Positions 55,599-63,504 are shown, counted from the first letter of the stretch. The stretch: 64,000 nucleotides of DNA from an uncultured Flavobacteriales bacterium (GCA_902478645.1 CABSLV010000004.1:26816-90815), one strand, 5' to 3'. Notes: generated by a model from the sequence alone, not told the origin. Translations and numbers: made by a program.

Positions 55599-57230
55599 TT
55601 ACCGGGTCGTCGGATCGTAATACGGAATGTCATACATCCGGAAGAAATCCTCCGAGAAGCGGACTCCCCACAGATCGTACCGTTCGAACTGATCGGGCAT
55701 CTTGCGCAGGAAGCGCTCCCAATCCTTCTTTTCCGGCTGGGACCATACGTTTTCCGCCAAAGCGGACATACGCGGGAACAGCGCCATTTCCACCTTGCCC
55801 GTCGTGGGGAAATACTCCGTCCACATGCAAGCCTGCGCACCGATGATGTTGGCAGCCTGCTCCGGGGTCAGTTCGGCAGGGATAATGTCGTAATTGTACA
55901 CCTTGTCCAAGGGAAGATAACCCTGGTGCGACACCTGCTGCTGATTGCGGGACTGGAGATTGTTGTAATACGAGTAACCCGAGGGCGTCATGATGACCCG
56001 ATGGCCGGACTTGGCGGCCGTAATGCCTCCGGCGGTTCCCTGCCAGCTCATCACCATCGCATCGGGAGCCAAACCGCCTTCGAGGATCTCGTTCCAGCCG
56101 ACCGTCGTCTTTCCTTTCTTGGCGATCACATCCCCCACATAGTGGATGAAATAGCTCTGGAGTTCTTCTTCGTCCTTCAAGTTGTGCTCTTTCATGAATT
56201 GCTGAGCCTGCTCGGACTCCTTCCACCATTTCTTGGCACATTCATCGCCTCCCACATGGATGTACTGCGAGGGGAACAGGTCGCACAACTCCGAGAACAC
56301 ATCGGTCAGGAAGGCGAACACCTCCGGCTTGGGTGCCAACACGTTGTTGAACTTGTTGTAGATTCCCCAGGTCTGGGCCGTCTTGTGCTCCAGATCCGGC
56401 TGGGTGCTGAATTCGGGATGCACAGCCAGTACCGCCATGCAATGGCCCGGGATGTCGATCTCGGGGATAACGGTGATATAGCGTTCGGCGGCATATTCAA
56501 CGATCTCCTTGGCCTGCTCCTGGGTATAGTAGCCTCCGTAGGGACGTTTGCGGTACGTGCCGGGATACAATCCAAGGATTTCCCCTTCGCGGGTAGAGCC
56601 TTGGGCGGTGAGTTCCGGGTGGGACTTCATCTCCAGGCGCCAAGCCTGGTCATCGGTCAGATGCCAGTGGAAATAGTTCATCTTGTGCAACGCCAGATAG
56701 TCGATATAGCGTTTTACGTATTCCACCGGGAAGAAATGCCGGACGCAGTCGAAGTGCATGCCCCGGTATTCGAAACGGGGATAATCGTGGATCGTCACCG
56801 CCCCGATGATGGGCAGCACTCCCGCCCGGGTAGGCAGCATCTGGATAAGGCTCTGCATGCCATAGAACACACCTGGACCGTCATTTCCCTCGATACGGAT
56901 CACTTCGGGAGTAACCGTGAGGGTATATCCGCCCGAGATCTCCCCGTTTTTCCGATCGGAAAAGACGATCAGATCCTCGCCCGCATCTTTCTTGGCCAGA
57001 GCCAAACGGTATCCGAAATGGCGGTTGAAATAGTCGATGAAGTACTTTGCCGATTTTTCCGCCTCTTTGTCGGCTGCATACACGCGCGTAGCGCGGGAAA
57101 TGGTAAACTGCCCCTGGCCGGAGGTCATCTCAACGGGTTCGGGAATGATCGTGGGCAAAGGAGCGTTCTTTTGCTGGGCGGAAAGGGCGCCAAAGAGCAG
57201 CAAAAAAAGACTGAAAAATGTTGTTCGCAT
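55599..57230 (-). CDS. secreted beta-N-acetylhexosaminidase, GH20
   Basis: The product has 543 residues. A signal peptide (MRTTFFSLFLLLFGALSA) precedes the GH20b N-terminal domain (about 25-145) and the catalytic barrel. The catalytic Asp-Glu pair is D329-E330 in HVGGDE, and other GH20 landmarks are GMHFDCVRHFF, FHWHLTDDQAWR and PEIDIPGH. It removes terminal GlcNAc or GalNAc from host or bacterial glycans in the periplasm. It is divergently arranged with the mevalonate decarboxylase gene, sharing a promoter region with a palindrome. Confidence 0.95.
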   Translation of the reverse strand: MRTTFFSLFLLLFGALSAQQKNAPLPTIIPEPVEMTSGQGQFTISRATRVYAADKEAEKSAKYFIDYFNRHFGYRLALAKKDAGEDLIVFSDRKNGEISGGYTLTVTPEVIRIEGNDGPGVFYGMQSLIQMLPTRAGVLPIIGAVTIHDYPRFEYRGMHFDCVRHFFPVEYVKRYIDYLALHKMNYFHWHLTDDQAWRLEMKSHPELTAQGSTREGEILGLYPGTYRKRPYGGYYTQEQAKEIVEYAAERYITVIPEIDIPGHCMAVLAVHPEFSTQPDLEHKTAQTWGIYNKFNNVLAPKPEVFAFLTDVFSELCDLFPSQYIHVGGDECAKKWWKESEQAQQFMKEHNLKDEEELQSYFIHYVGDVIAKKGKTTVGWNEILEGGLAPDAMVMSWQGTAGGITAAKSGHRVIMTPSGYSYYNNLQSRNQQQVSHQGYLPLDKVYNYDIIPAELTPEQAANIIGAQACMWTEYFPTTGKVEMALFPRMSALAENVWSQPEKKDWERFLRKMPDQFERYDLWGVRFSEDFFRMYDIPYYDPTTR

Positions 57231-57293
57231 AATTCTTTAACGTTTTTTGTGGTACAGGTTTTCCGGCATTGCGAGAATACCGCTTGAAAGTTG

Positions 57294-57340
57294 CAAATAT
57301 AACCGATAAATCGGTTTTCCCGGCAAATGGTTTATCTTTG
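57294..57340. promoter_or_regulatory. divergent promoters with a central palindrome
   Basis: Leftward, TTTG (57324-57327), 22 bp and TATATTTG (57294-57301) serve the GH20 gene. Rightward, TATCTTTG (57333-57340) serves mvaD. AACCGATAAATCGGTT (57301-57316, 7-bp arms) lies between the two -7 boxes and could be an operator. Confidence 0.6.
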
Positions 57341-57370
57341 TCTGATCGTAAAAAACAAAAAAGTGCCGAA

Positions 57371-58456
57371 ATGTTAGACATTGCCCGCCTGCCGGCAGGA
57401 AAGCCTGCGTACCATACCCGTTGGACATGCCCCTCGAACATCGCCATCGTCAAATACTGGGGCAAACGGGAAGGCCAGCTCCCGGCCAACCCCTCGGTGA
57501 GCCTCACCCTGGAAGCCTGCTACACGGATACCACCCTCGACGTTTCGCTCCGCTGTGGGGAAGGAGACGACCGGCCGTACCGGATCGAGGTCCAGCTCGA
57601 CGGGCAGCCGGCACCGGGATTCGTCCCCAAGATCGAACAGTTCTTCGACCGGATCGCCCCCTACGCACCCTATCTGCGCGACTATGCCTTCGTGCTGCAC
57701 ACCTCCAACAGTTTCCCGCATTCCTCGGGCATTGCTTCGTCGGCTTCGGGCCTGGGAGCCTTGGCCGCCTGCCTGGTGGATTTTGAAAATGCCTGCTCCG
57801 CTCCCTTGGCGCAGGAGGACTTCCTGCGGCGGGTATCGTTTTACGCCCGGTTGGGGTCGGGAAGTGCCTCCCGAAGCATTTATCCCGGTGTCGTCCTGTG
57901 GGGGGAATGCCCCTCGGTACCCTCCTCGTCCGACCTGTACGCCGTACCACTCCCCGAGGCGGACATCCACCCCGTATTCCGAGACCTGCGGGACACCGTC
58001 CTGCTGATCGAACACGGAGCCAAAAGCGTATCCAGCACCGCCGGACACGCCCTGATGAAAGGGCATCCGTATGCCCCGGCGCGGTTTGCCCAAGCCCGAG
58101 AGCACGTGGAACGCCTGCGGGAAATCCTCCGACGGGGCGACGTAGCGGCATTCGGAGCCTTGGCCGAGCGCGAAGCACTGACCCTGCACGCGATGATGAT
58201 GGCCGCCGACCCGTGTTACATCCTGTTCAAACCGGCGACGATTGCCGTGCTGGACGCCGTATGGCAATACCGGAAAGAGACTCTCGTGCCCCTTTACTTC
58301 ACGCTCGATGCCGGCGCCAACGTACACTTGCTCTATCCGGCCTCGGCCGAAGTGCCCGTTCGGGAATTCCTCGCCACTGCCCTCTCTCCCCTGTGCCAAG
58401 GGAGAATGATCCACGACCGGGTCGGGACACAAGGGGTCCGAAAAGCCGCCTTGTAA
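57371..58456 (+). CDS. mvaD: diphosphomevalonate decarboxylase
   Basis: This 361-residue GHMP-superfamily enzyme converts mevalonate diphosphate to isopentenyl diphosphate. The typical opening CPSNIAIVKYWGKREGQLPANPSVSLTL is present at about residues 18-45, and the ATP-binding loop is NSFPHSSGIASSASGLGALA. The start at 57371 follows the promoter. It is evidence for a mevalonate route in this organism, though the other pathway enzymes are not in the window. Confidence 0.92.
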   Translation: MLDIARLPAGKPAYHTRWTCPSNIAIVKYWGKREGQLPANPSVSLTLEACYTDTTLDVSLRCGEGDDRPYRIEVQLDGQPAPGFVPKIEQFFDRIAPYAPYLRDYAFVLHTSNSFPHSSGIASSASGLGALAACLVDFENACSAPLAQEDFLRRVSFYARLGSGSASRSIYPGVVLWGECPSVPSSSDLYAVPLPEADIHPVFRDLRDTVLLIEHGAKSVSSTAGHALMKGHPYAPARFAQAREHVERLREILRRGDVAAFGALAEREALTLHAMMMAADPCYILFKPATIAVLDAVWQYRKETLVPLYFTLDAGANVHLLYPASAEVPVREFLATALSPLCQGRMIHDRVGTQGVRKAAL

Positions 58457-58466
58457 GTTCTGCAGT

Positions 58467-58512
58467 TGCCGGGAAAGGGGCATAAAAAAGCCGCACCCCG
58501 ATGGGGTGCGGC
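58467..58512. repeat. 46-bp direct repeat, copy 1
   Basis: Identical to 59194-59239. It begins TGCCGGGAAAGGGGCAT and ends in the GCCGCACCCC hairpin. It marks the left edge of the toxin-tail/immunity array. Confidence 0.9.
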
Positions 58513-58513
58513 T
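58484..58513 (-). terminator. terminator after the 58536-58958 gene
   Basis: AGCCGCACCCC and its complement (11-bp arms, GAT loop, 58489-58513) with a T-run on the minus strand. It can also serve mvaD from the other side. Confidence 0.8.
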
Positions 58514-58535
58514 CTACTGCCGGGCAGAAAAGTCC

Positions 58536-58958
58536 TCACAGCTTCTTGCGGCGGGACTGCGCGGCATACAAAGCCGACAACTCGTCGAACTCTTTGTGCA
58601 AGGCCGCTAATCTCTCCGGATCCTTTTCAATAATACAAGCTGAACGCATATATGATTTTTTTACAATGATATTCTGTATATCAAACCTGTGGATAATTTT
58701 CATCCCAGTCATAATCATAACCCGCGATAATGCATTCAACTCATTGCTCCAAAATGCACCTCGTTGACTGTTTTCTGCCCTATCCATCACAGTATCTGCT
58801 TTTGTTAGAAAGCGTTCTATTTCCTCTTTAGAAATAGGTAATTTCCCCCCCTCTAAGATCCGATGAGCGGTATCGCATAAGAGAGTCAAGGCCGGTTCGA
58901 AATCGTTTGCATCGACCAATTCATCGACCTTTTTGTACAAAGAAGTAAAATCTATCAT
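58536..58958 (-). CDS. small soluble protein, candidate immunity protein
   Basis: The product has 140 residues, is acidic and mostly helical (MIDFTSLYKKVDELVDANDFEPALTLL...), and ends in a basic RRKKL. I do not recognise a named family. It begins 39 bp after the stop of a truncated ORF that looks like a toxin tail and ends at a repeated terminator. This is the same arrangement as the immunity-like genes at 59.3 and 63.6 kb. The role as an immunity protein is inferred from this layout and its lower GC content. Confidence 0.55.
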   Translation of the reverse strand: MIDFTSLYKKVDELVDANDFEPALTLLCDTAHRILEGGKLPISKEEIERFLTKADTVMDRAENSQRGAFWSNELNALSRVMIMTGMKIIHRFDIQNIIVKKSYMRSACIIEKDPERLAALHKEFDELSALYAAQSRRKKL

Positions 58959-58996
58959 GGCTTTATCGGTTTTATGGTGTTAAACATGGTTCACGG

Positions 58997-59193
58997 TTAC
59001 ATTTCCAATCGCATCACCCGCTGAGGTTTTGTCCATTTATCTCTATTAGGCACGTATATCTGGAGGAGGCCGCCCTCGGTCCGGTAGATGCCGTTCTGGA
59101 TTGGAGCGATTTCGCTCTCAAAGATAGGGATTCCCTCCTTGAGCTCTTCCTGTTTCGGCGTAATTTTGTAGATATAGTATTGCCGGGCCCGGC
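58997..59193 (-). pseudogene. C-terminal fragment, probable polymorphic-toxin tail
   Basis: About 60 codons read YYIYKITPKQEELKEGIPIF and on to WTKPQRVMRLEM before a stop at 58997. Upstream the frame runs straight into the 46-bp repeat and terminator, so there is no natural start. It precedes a small gene by 39 bp. This is the layout of an orphan toxin C-terminus plus immunity gene left after cassette exchange. The toxin identity cannot be read. Confidence 0.5.
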
Positions 59194-59239
59194 TGCCGGG
59201 AAAGGGGCATAAAAAAGCCGCACCCCGATGGGGTGCGGC
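59194..59239. repeat. 46-bp direct repeat, copy 2
   Basis: Identical to 58467-58512. It contains the terminator of the split immunity gene and abuts the toxin-tail fragment. Confidence 0.9.
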
Positions 59240-59246
59240 AAAAAAA
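59211..59246. terminator. terminator after the split immunity gene
   Basis: GCCGCACCCC / GGGGTGCGGC (59217-59226, 59230-59239) with A-runs before and after, so U-runs form on both strands. Confidence 0.8.
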
Positions 59247-59401
59247 TAGAAGAACAATGCTTACATAGGTTTGGGATATTCTGCCAAAAATTCCCGCTTG
59301 AAATCCTCCCATAGCGAAAAACTCTCGCGCAACACCGCCTCCAACTCGTCGTAATCGCCGAAAAAAGGATAAAGCGGTACTTGTTCCCGAGGAACATTCA
59401 T
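59240..59401. repeat. 162-bp repeat, copy 1
   Basis: Identical to 63612-63773. It covers the common 3' end of the immunity-like genes, from the terminator into the codons for LLMNVPREQ. Confidence 0.92.
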
Positions 59402-59508
59402 CAACAATCCATACAATCCCATCCATATCCTCGATAAGGGACGTACTAATTTTTTATCACGAAATACAGCCCAAATCAATTCTACCTGACCATATTCAAG
59501 TGCTATAT
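59261..59508 (-). pseudogene. 3' part of an immunity-like gene split by the transposon
   Basis: This part codes the residues from NIALEYGQVELIW to FLAEYPKPM. The 5' part is at 63252-63504. Removing the transposon and one copy of the 8-bp duplication rejoins the frame exactly (501 nt, 166 residues), and the junction reads EFKFNIALEYG, matching the paralogue at 63633-64000 (TFGFNIALDYG). The gene was therefore intact before insertion. Confidence 0.85.
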
Positions 59509-59516
59509 TAAATTTG
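59509..59516. repeat. target-site duplication, left copy
   Basis: TAAATTTG, repeated exactly at 63252-63259 on the other side of the element. Eight bp is the size I know for IS1595-family insertions. Confidence 0.9.
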
Positions 59517-59551
59517 GGTAATTATATACAAGTTTACACCAACACATTTTT

Positions 59552-59577
59552 GTTTGTGTATTTTTTTACTATATTTG
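59552..59577 (+). promoter_or_regulatory. transposase promoter
   Basis: TTG ending at 59552, a 17-bp spacer and TATATTTG (59570-59577), 20 bp before the transposase start. Confidence 0.55.
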
Positions 59578-59597
59578 TGTCGTGATCGAATTTAATT

Positions 59598-60506
59598 ATG
59601 AAAGACTTCAATTCATTAATAGAGTTATTCATAGCTTTCCCGGATGAACAAAGTTGCATTAATCATTTGGAACGACTTCGTTGGAATGGAATTGTTGTTA
59701 GTCCATTTGATCCTACATCGAAAGTCTATAAATGCAAATATAACAAATATAGATGCAAAAACACAGGGAAATATTTCAATGTCAAGACGAATACTCTTTT
59801 TGATAGCTCAAAAATTGAACTAAGAAAGTGGTTTGCTGCTATATGGCTTGTTACATCCCACAAAAAAGGTATTTCCTCTTTACAGTTAAGTAGAGATATA
59901 GATGTAACACAGAAGACAGCATGGTTTATGCTTCAACGTATTCGTAATTGTTTTGGAATAGAAAACAACGATAAACTTAGCAACACCGTTGAAGTTGATG
60001 AAACCTATATAGGAGGAAAAAACAAGAATAGACACACTAACAAGAGAGTAACAGGTTCACAAGGGCGCAGCGTAAAAGACAAATCACCTGTTCTTGGAAT
60101 GGTGGAGCGAAAAGGGAAACTTGTAGCAAAAGTTGTGAAGAATACAAGCGGAGGTATATTAACTCCACAGATCATTAATTTTGTTAAAGATGCTCTTATA
60201 TATACCGATGAATGGTGGGGATACAATTCTATCAAAAAGTTGTTCAAACACAGCTATGTCAATCACCGATCTAATGAATATGTAAGAGGAGATGTATATA
60301 CAAATACTATTGAAGGTTTTTGGTCGATTCTAAAACGAGGAATTATAGGTATCTACCACTTTACATCAAAACAACACTTGCAACGTTACGTGGATGAGTT
60401 TGTTTTCAGATACAACACAAGAAAACATACGGATGGAGAGAGATTTAATCTTCTGATCAGAAACAATGAACATCGTTTAACTTATAAAGAATTGATATAT
60501 GGATAA
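59598..60506 (+). CDS. IS1595-family (ISXO2-like) transposase
   Basis: The product has 302 residues. The N-terminal zinc-ribbon-like region is degenerate (YKCKYNKYRCKNTGKYF), followed by a helix-turn-helix (SSLQLSRDIDVTQKTAW). The DDE-type core has VEVDETYIGGK (first Asp), ALIYTDEWWGY (second Asp) and NTIEGFWSILKRG (Glu or Asn position of the third site). The family moves by cut-and-paste and often carries passenger genes. Its stop overlaps the next gene by 8 bp. Confidence 0.92.
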   Translation: MKDFNSLIELFIAFPDEQSCINHLERLRWNGIVVSPFDPTSKVYKCKYNKYRCKNTGKYFNVKTNTLFDSSKIELRKWFAAIWLVTSHKKGISSLQLSRDIDVTQKTAWFMLQRIRNCFGIENNDKLSNTVEVDETYIGGKNKNRHTNKRVTGSQGRSVKDKSPVLGMVERKGKLVAKVVKNTSGGILTPQIINFVKDALIYTDEWWGYNSIKKLFKHSYVNHRSNEYVRGDVYTNTIEGFWSILKRGIIGIYHFTSKQHLQRYVDEFVFRYNTRKHTDGERFNLLIRNNEHRLTYKELIYG

Positions 60507-61446
60507 TAGAGTAAGAAATCGTGGAGAGTTGGATTTAGCAGGGATAAAAATACCTTGTTATGTTCTTGAAGATGGAACAAGAGTATTGTCAGGAAGAGGA
60601 ATGCAAGAAGCTCTAAATATGGTTGATGATAATGGAAAAACATCGGGCCATAGGATATTGAGATATTTGAGTCAAAAAACACTTAAACCATTTATTTTCA
60701 AGGATAAAGGGTTGGGCCACTTTAATCCATTAACTTGTTATGATGGAAATAAGAAAATAAACGGTTATGAGGCTACCGTATTAGTTGATATATGTGATGC
60801 TTTTTTAGAGGCAAGAAAACACATAAAACTATCATCAAGGCAGGCTATTATTGCTGACCAATGTGAAATACTCGTTAGGGCGTTTGCTCGATTAGGTATA
60901 ATCGCCCTTGTCGATGAGGCAACAGGATACCAAAATGAAAGGGAGCATCTTGAACTTCAAAAGATATTAAGTGCATATATATCCGATGAAATTCTAAAAT
61001 GGCAACTTACATTTACGGATGATTTCTATCGCGAGATATATCGCTTATGGGGACTTCCTTTTATTCCTAAATATATTCGACAAAAGCCTTCATTTATTGG
61101 GAAGCTTACACGTAAATATATATATGAAGAATTACCTAAAGGTGTGGTCGAAAAGATACAAGAAAAAGTAGAGAAAACTGAAAAAGGAAACTGGAAATAC
61201 AAGTGGCACCAAACCCTTACCCCAGAAATTGGTCGAGAACATTTGAAACGTCAAATTATTGAGGTTACAACACTGATGTCAATATCTCAATCAAAGGAAC
61301 AGTTTGATGCTTTATTCCAACAAAAGTATCATAAGGTTGTACAACTGGAAATGGAGTTCAATGAAGTAGTTGAAGAGCCTAAAACATATGATTTCGATAC
61401 AAAATTGATGATTGCATTATCATCCAATCCCCATAGAAAGGAATAA
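60499..61446 (+). CDS. P63C-domain protein
   Basis: The product has 315 residues. The stretch GIIALVDEATGYQNEREHLELQKILSAYI, followed by WQLTFTDDFYREIYRLWGLPF, is the P63C domain, found in phage and mobile-element proteins and of unknown function. The N-terminal half includes VLSGRGMQEALNM and LVDICDAFLEARK, similar to phage antirepressor-like segments. It overlaps the transposase gene by 8 bp and is probably translated from the same mRNA. It may help regulate the element, but this is only a guess. Confidence 0.75.
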   Translation: MDNRVRNRGELDLAGIKIPCYVLEDGTRVLSGRGMQEALNMVDDNGKTSGHRILRYLSQKTLKPFIFKDKGLGHFNPLTCYDGNKKINGYEATVLVDICDAFLEARKHIKLSSRQAIIADQCEILVRAFARLGIIALVDEATGYQNEREHLELQKILSAYISDEILKWQLTFTDDFYREIYRLWGLPFIPKYIRQKPSFIGKLTRKYIYEELPKGVVEKIQEKVEKTEKGNWKYKWHQTLTPEIGREHLKRQIIEVTTLMSISQSKEQFDALFQQKYHKVVQLEMEFNEVVEEPKTYDFDTKLMIALSSNPHRKE

Positions 61447-61547
61447 CTGGATGAATGTAATTATATATGTAAGAAAACACATCTTCCACGATTTGTATTA
61501 TACATATAAAATCTTCATTCTTCATATCTTCATGGAATAGAAATATT

Positions 61548-61577
61548 TTTGTAATACAAAAACAACTAATAAATTTG
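61548..61577 (+). promoter_or_regulatory. promoter of the DUF4065 gene
   Basis: TTTG (61548-61551), an 18-bp spacer and TAAATTTG (61570-61577). The ATG at 61582 is where transcription should start, so the mRNA may lack a leader. Confidence 0.7.
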
Positions 61578-61581
61578 CTAC

Positions 61582-62067
61582 ATGAACTGGAACAAAGAAA
61601 AGTACGGGTATAATAGCGTCCAAGTAGCCAAGTTTATCGTAGCTACTGCCAATGACCGTCGCATATCAATAAATATGACGAAGGTTCAAAAACTGTTGTA
61701 CATAGCTTATGGTATATTTTTGGTGGTTAAAAAGTATAGATTGACAAATGAACATCCGCAGGCTTGGCCTTATGGCCCTGTATTCCCTACTACGAGAAAC
61801 AAACTCCTTAAGAAGGATTTGTATTCCATTAATTTCAAAGATCCAGATCTAACCTCTATTAAACACGACGATGATTTAATAGGTTTATTCAAATTGGTAT
61901 TTGATAATTTTGGGAATTGGAGCGCAGCTCAACTTACAGAATGGTCTCATGCAGACGGAACCCCTTGGCAACAGACTGTATCAGAGAAAAATTTTACTTG
62001 GGGAGCGCAAATACCTGATGAATACATCAAAAGGTACTTTTTAAGCATAATACATGGGCAAGAATAA
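61582..62067 (+). CDS. DUF4065 (Panacea/SocA-like) protein, candidate antitoxin
   Basis: This 161-residue product contains the typical DUF4065 pattern: VQVAKFIVATANDRRISINMTKVQKLLYIAYG at the start, a HPQAWPYGPVFP motif (about residues 60-72), then FDNFGNWSAAQLTEWSHADGTPWQQT. The domain occurs in phage and mobile-element antitoxins (SocA, PanA). It overlaps the following membrane-protein gene by 14 bp. The antitoxin role comes from family and layout. Confidence 0.75.
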   Translation: MNWNKEKYGYNSVQVAKFIVATANDRRISINMTKVQKLLYIAYGIFLVVKKYRLTNEHPQAWPYGPVFPTTRNKLLKKDLYSINFKDPDLTSIKHDDDLIGLFKLVFDNFGNWSAAQLTEWSHADGTPWQQTVSEKNFTWGAQIPDEYIKRYFLSIIHGQE

Positions 62068-62410
62068 TAGTTTCAATGGTATCCGTATTAGTCAATCCCC
62101 TTCTGATGAAGTAAGTCATGGATCAATAGATATAGATACCCTATCACTTGATAAACAAACTGCTATTCGTTTTAAGCAGGATACCCGCCATAGACATTGG
62201 CTTGTACTATGGATGATGGTGGTGGTTAGTGCGTGGCTTGCACTGGTGTTGGTGATAGTAATGTTCAACCTTAAGTGGTGTCTGTATATTCATGATAATG
62301 TTTTAATCACTCTATTAGCAACAACAACTATCAATGTTTTGGGGTTGTCTAAAATCATACTACATGGACTATTCAAGTCAAATAAACACCTACATAACAG
62401 AGGCAGGTAA
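62054..62410 (+). CDS. two-helix membrane protein, candidate toxin
   Basis: The product has 118 residues. A soluble N-terminus (about 55 residues) precedes two hydrophobic helices (WLVLWMMVVVSAWLALVLVI and VLITLLATTTINVLGLSKII) and a short basic tail. It starts inside the DUF4065 gene and is followed by a terminator. Small membrane proteins are among the known partners of Panacea-type antitoxins. No homologue is recognised, so the toxin role is inference. Confidence 0.55.
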   Translation: MGKNNSFNGIRISQSPSDEVSHGSIDIDTLSLDKQTAIRFKQDTRHRHWLVLWMMVVVSAWLALVLVIVMFNLKWCLYIHDNVLITLLATTTINVLGLSKIILHGLFKSNKHLHNRGR

Positions 62411-62440
62411 TGCTATCCTCATATGAGTATAATTCAAAGC

Positions 62441-62471
62441 AAAGAGAGCCGCCTTACAGACGGCTCTCTTT
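62441..62471. terminator. terminator between the convergent passenger genes
   Basis: AAAGAGAGCCG and CGGCTCTCTTT (62441-62451, 62461-62471) form an 11-bp stem with a 9-nt loop. Confidence 0.85.
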
Positions 62472-62495
62472 ATATATCAACATCTCGCTATTTGA

Positions 62496-62915
62496 TTATT
62501 CTTCCTGTTGATTCTTTTCTGATCGTTGCATATCCTTGAATTGACGCTTTGTAATAAATCCTTCATTTATATTTTCTCCTTCGGATATGTACTTTGATAG
62601 CAGCCAACGATATACATTTTGAGCTTTTAATCCTTCCCCTTCTGTTATTATATAGGCACTTTCAAACTCCCATCCGAGTTTACCCATATAATTCATAGCA
62701 TCCACCATTGAATTAAATGTGATGCTTTTACCGCTTTCATCTACAAGCTTGCTATTTGAAAGTGTTTGCCCAAAATCAACCTGTACAGTTACTTTTACGC
62801 TCAACAATTTTTGTGTTCCAACAAGCTCGCAGTAAACTTTATGGGATGAAGACTGTGCTTGCGCCGAGACAAACGTAAATAAAGCCACGGCAACCAATAA
62901 AACAATTTTTTTCAT
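62496..62915 (-). CDS. secreted protein of unknown function
   Basis: The product has 139 residues with a clear signal peptide (MKKIVLLVAVALFTFVSAQA). The mature part is small and hydrophilic, with the pattern VDAMNYMGKLGWEFESAYI, which recalls small proteins carrying a 'lgxxGWEl' turn (DUF4177-like), then a charged helix ending KNQQEE. It is preceded by a promoter and a leader of about 250 nt inside the transposon. Confidence 0.65.
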   Translation of the reverse strand: MKKIVLLVAVALFTFVSAQAQSSSHKVYCELVGTQKLLSVKVTVQVDFGQTLSNSKLVDESGKSITFNSMVDAMNYMGKLGWEFESAYIITEGEGLKAQNVYRWLLSKYISEGENINEGFITKRQFKDMQRSEKNQQEE

Positions 62916-63178
62916 TTTTTTTTTGTGTTTTTATGTTTTGTGCAATAGTGCCTCTTTACAGCCAACCTAAGCACAAAAAAAGCGCAGGCCGACTTATAGT
63001 ATCAGAGGTACTGCCATACCTACGCAACATATAAGCACAACCCACGCTAAATGTGGGCGTTTTGTGCCTATTGATCCTTGTTGCGTTTGAAAATTGGCAG
63101 TTTTCTGATACAAGTTCAATAGCAAAACGCTACCTATGTAAAAAGCGCATCTCCTTTCGGAGGCGCGCTACAAAAGTA
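62916..63178 (-). ncRNA. long structured 5' leader of the secreted-protein gene
   Basis: A -7 box TACTTTTG (63171-63178 on the minus strand) would start a leader of about 250 nt. It can fold at least two strong hairpins: GCGC-CTCC-GAAA-GGAG-GCGC near 63144-63168, and GCCCAC-ATTTA-GCGTGGG near 63032-63065 extended by CACAA/TTGTG. No ORF of interest lies in it. A regulatory RNA or riboswitch-like role is possible. Confidence 0.4.
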
Positions 63179-63251
63179 AAGTTTTTTTTTTTGAAAAATT
63201 TTATTTAACCATAAAAATTATCACTATTGTGTAAATTGGTATATAGTTACC

Positions 63252-63504
63252 TAAATTTGAATTCATAACCATCTCGTTTTTCTGTTGCTTGAAAAAACCG
63301 ATCGCCCCGAAAGTAGCGGATCTTGTAGCCGAACGACTCCAAAATCTCCTTGGTCAGGTCGAAGTCCAATATCATCAAAAGATCGAGGTCCGGACGGATA
63401 GGATGCTGGCGGGAAAGGGCCTCAAAACGTCCGGCAAAATTGATCTTATTGAGTATCATCCGATCCCTTGAAGACAAAATATTTGTATCTACATTTATTC
63501 CCAT
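63252..63504 (-). pseudogene. 5' part of an immunity-like gene split by the transposon
   Basis: Codes MGINVDTNILSSRDRM and on to ILDFDLTKEILESFGYKIRYF, then RDGYEFKF up to the insertion; at the junction a stop follows at once. Its start codon lies 3 bp after the stop of a short toxin-tail-like frame (63508-63580). The paralogue at 63633-64000 shares the ILDFDLTKEILESFG region. Confidence 0.8.

Larger units (their letters stand above)
59517..63251. mobile_element. IS1595-family transposon with passenger genes (3735 bp)
   Basis: The ends are 23-bp imperfect inverted repeats (59517-59539 and 63229-63251; both begin GGTAA at the tip, 19 of 23 positions agree). An 8-bp target duplication flanks them. 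Inside are an ISXO2-like transposase, a P63C-domain gene, a DUF4065 gene overlapping a membrane protein and a secreted protein. The element is clearly AT-richer than the surrounding chromosome. All parts look intact, and it splits an immunity-like gene. Confidence 0.9.
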
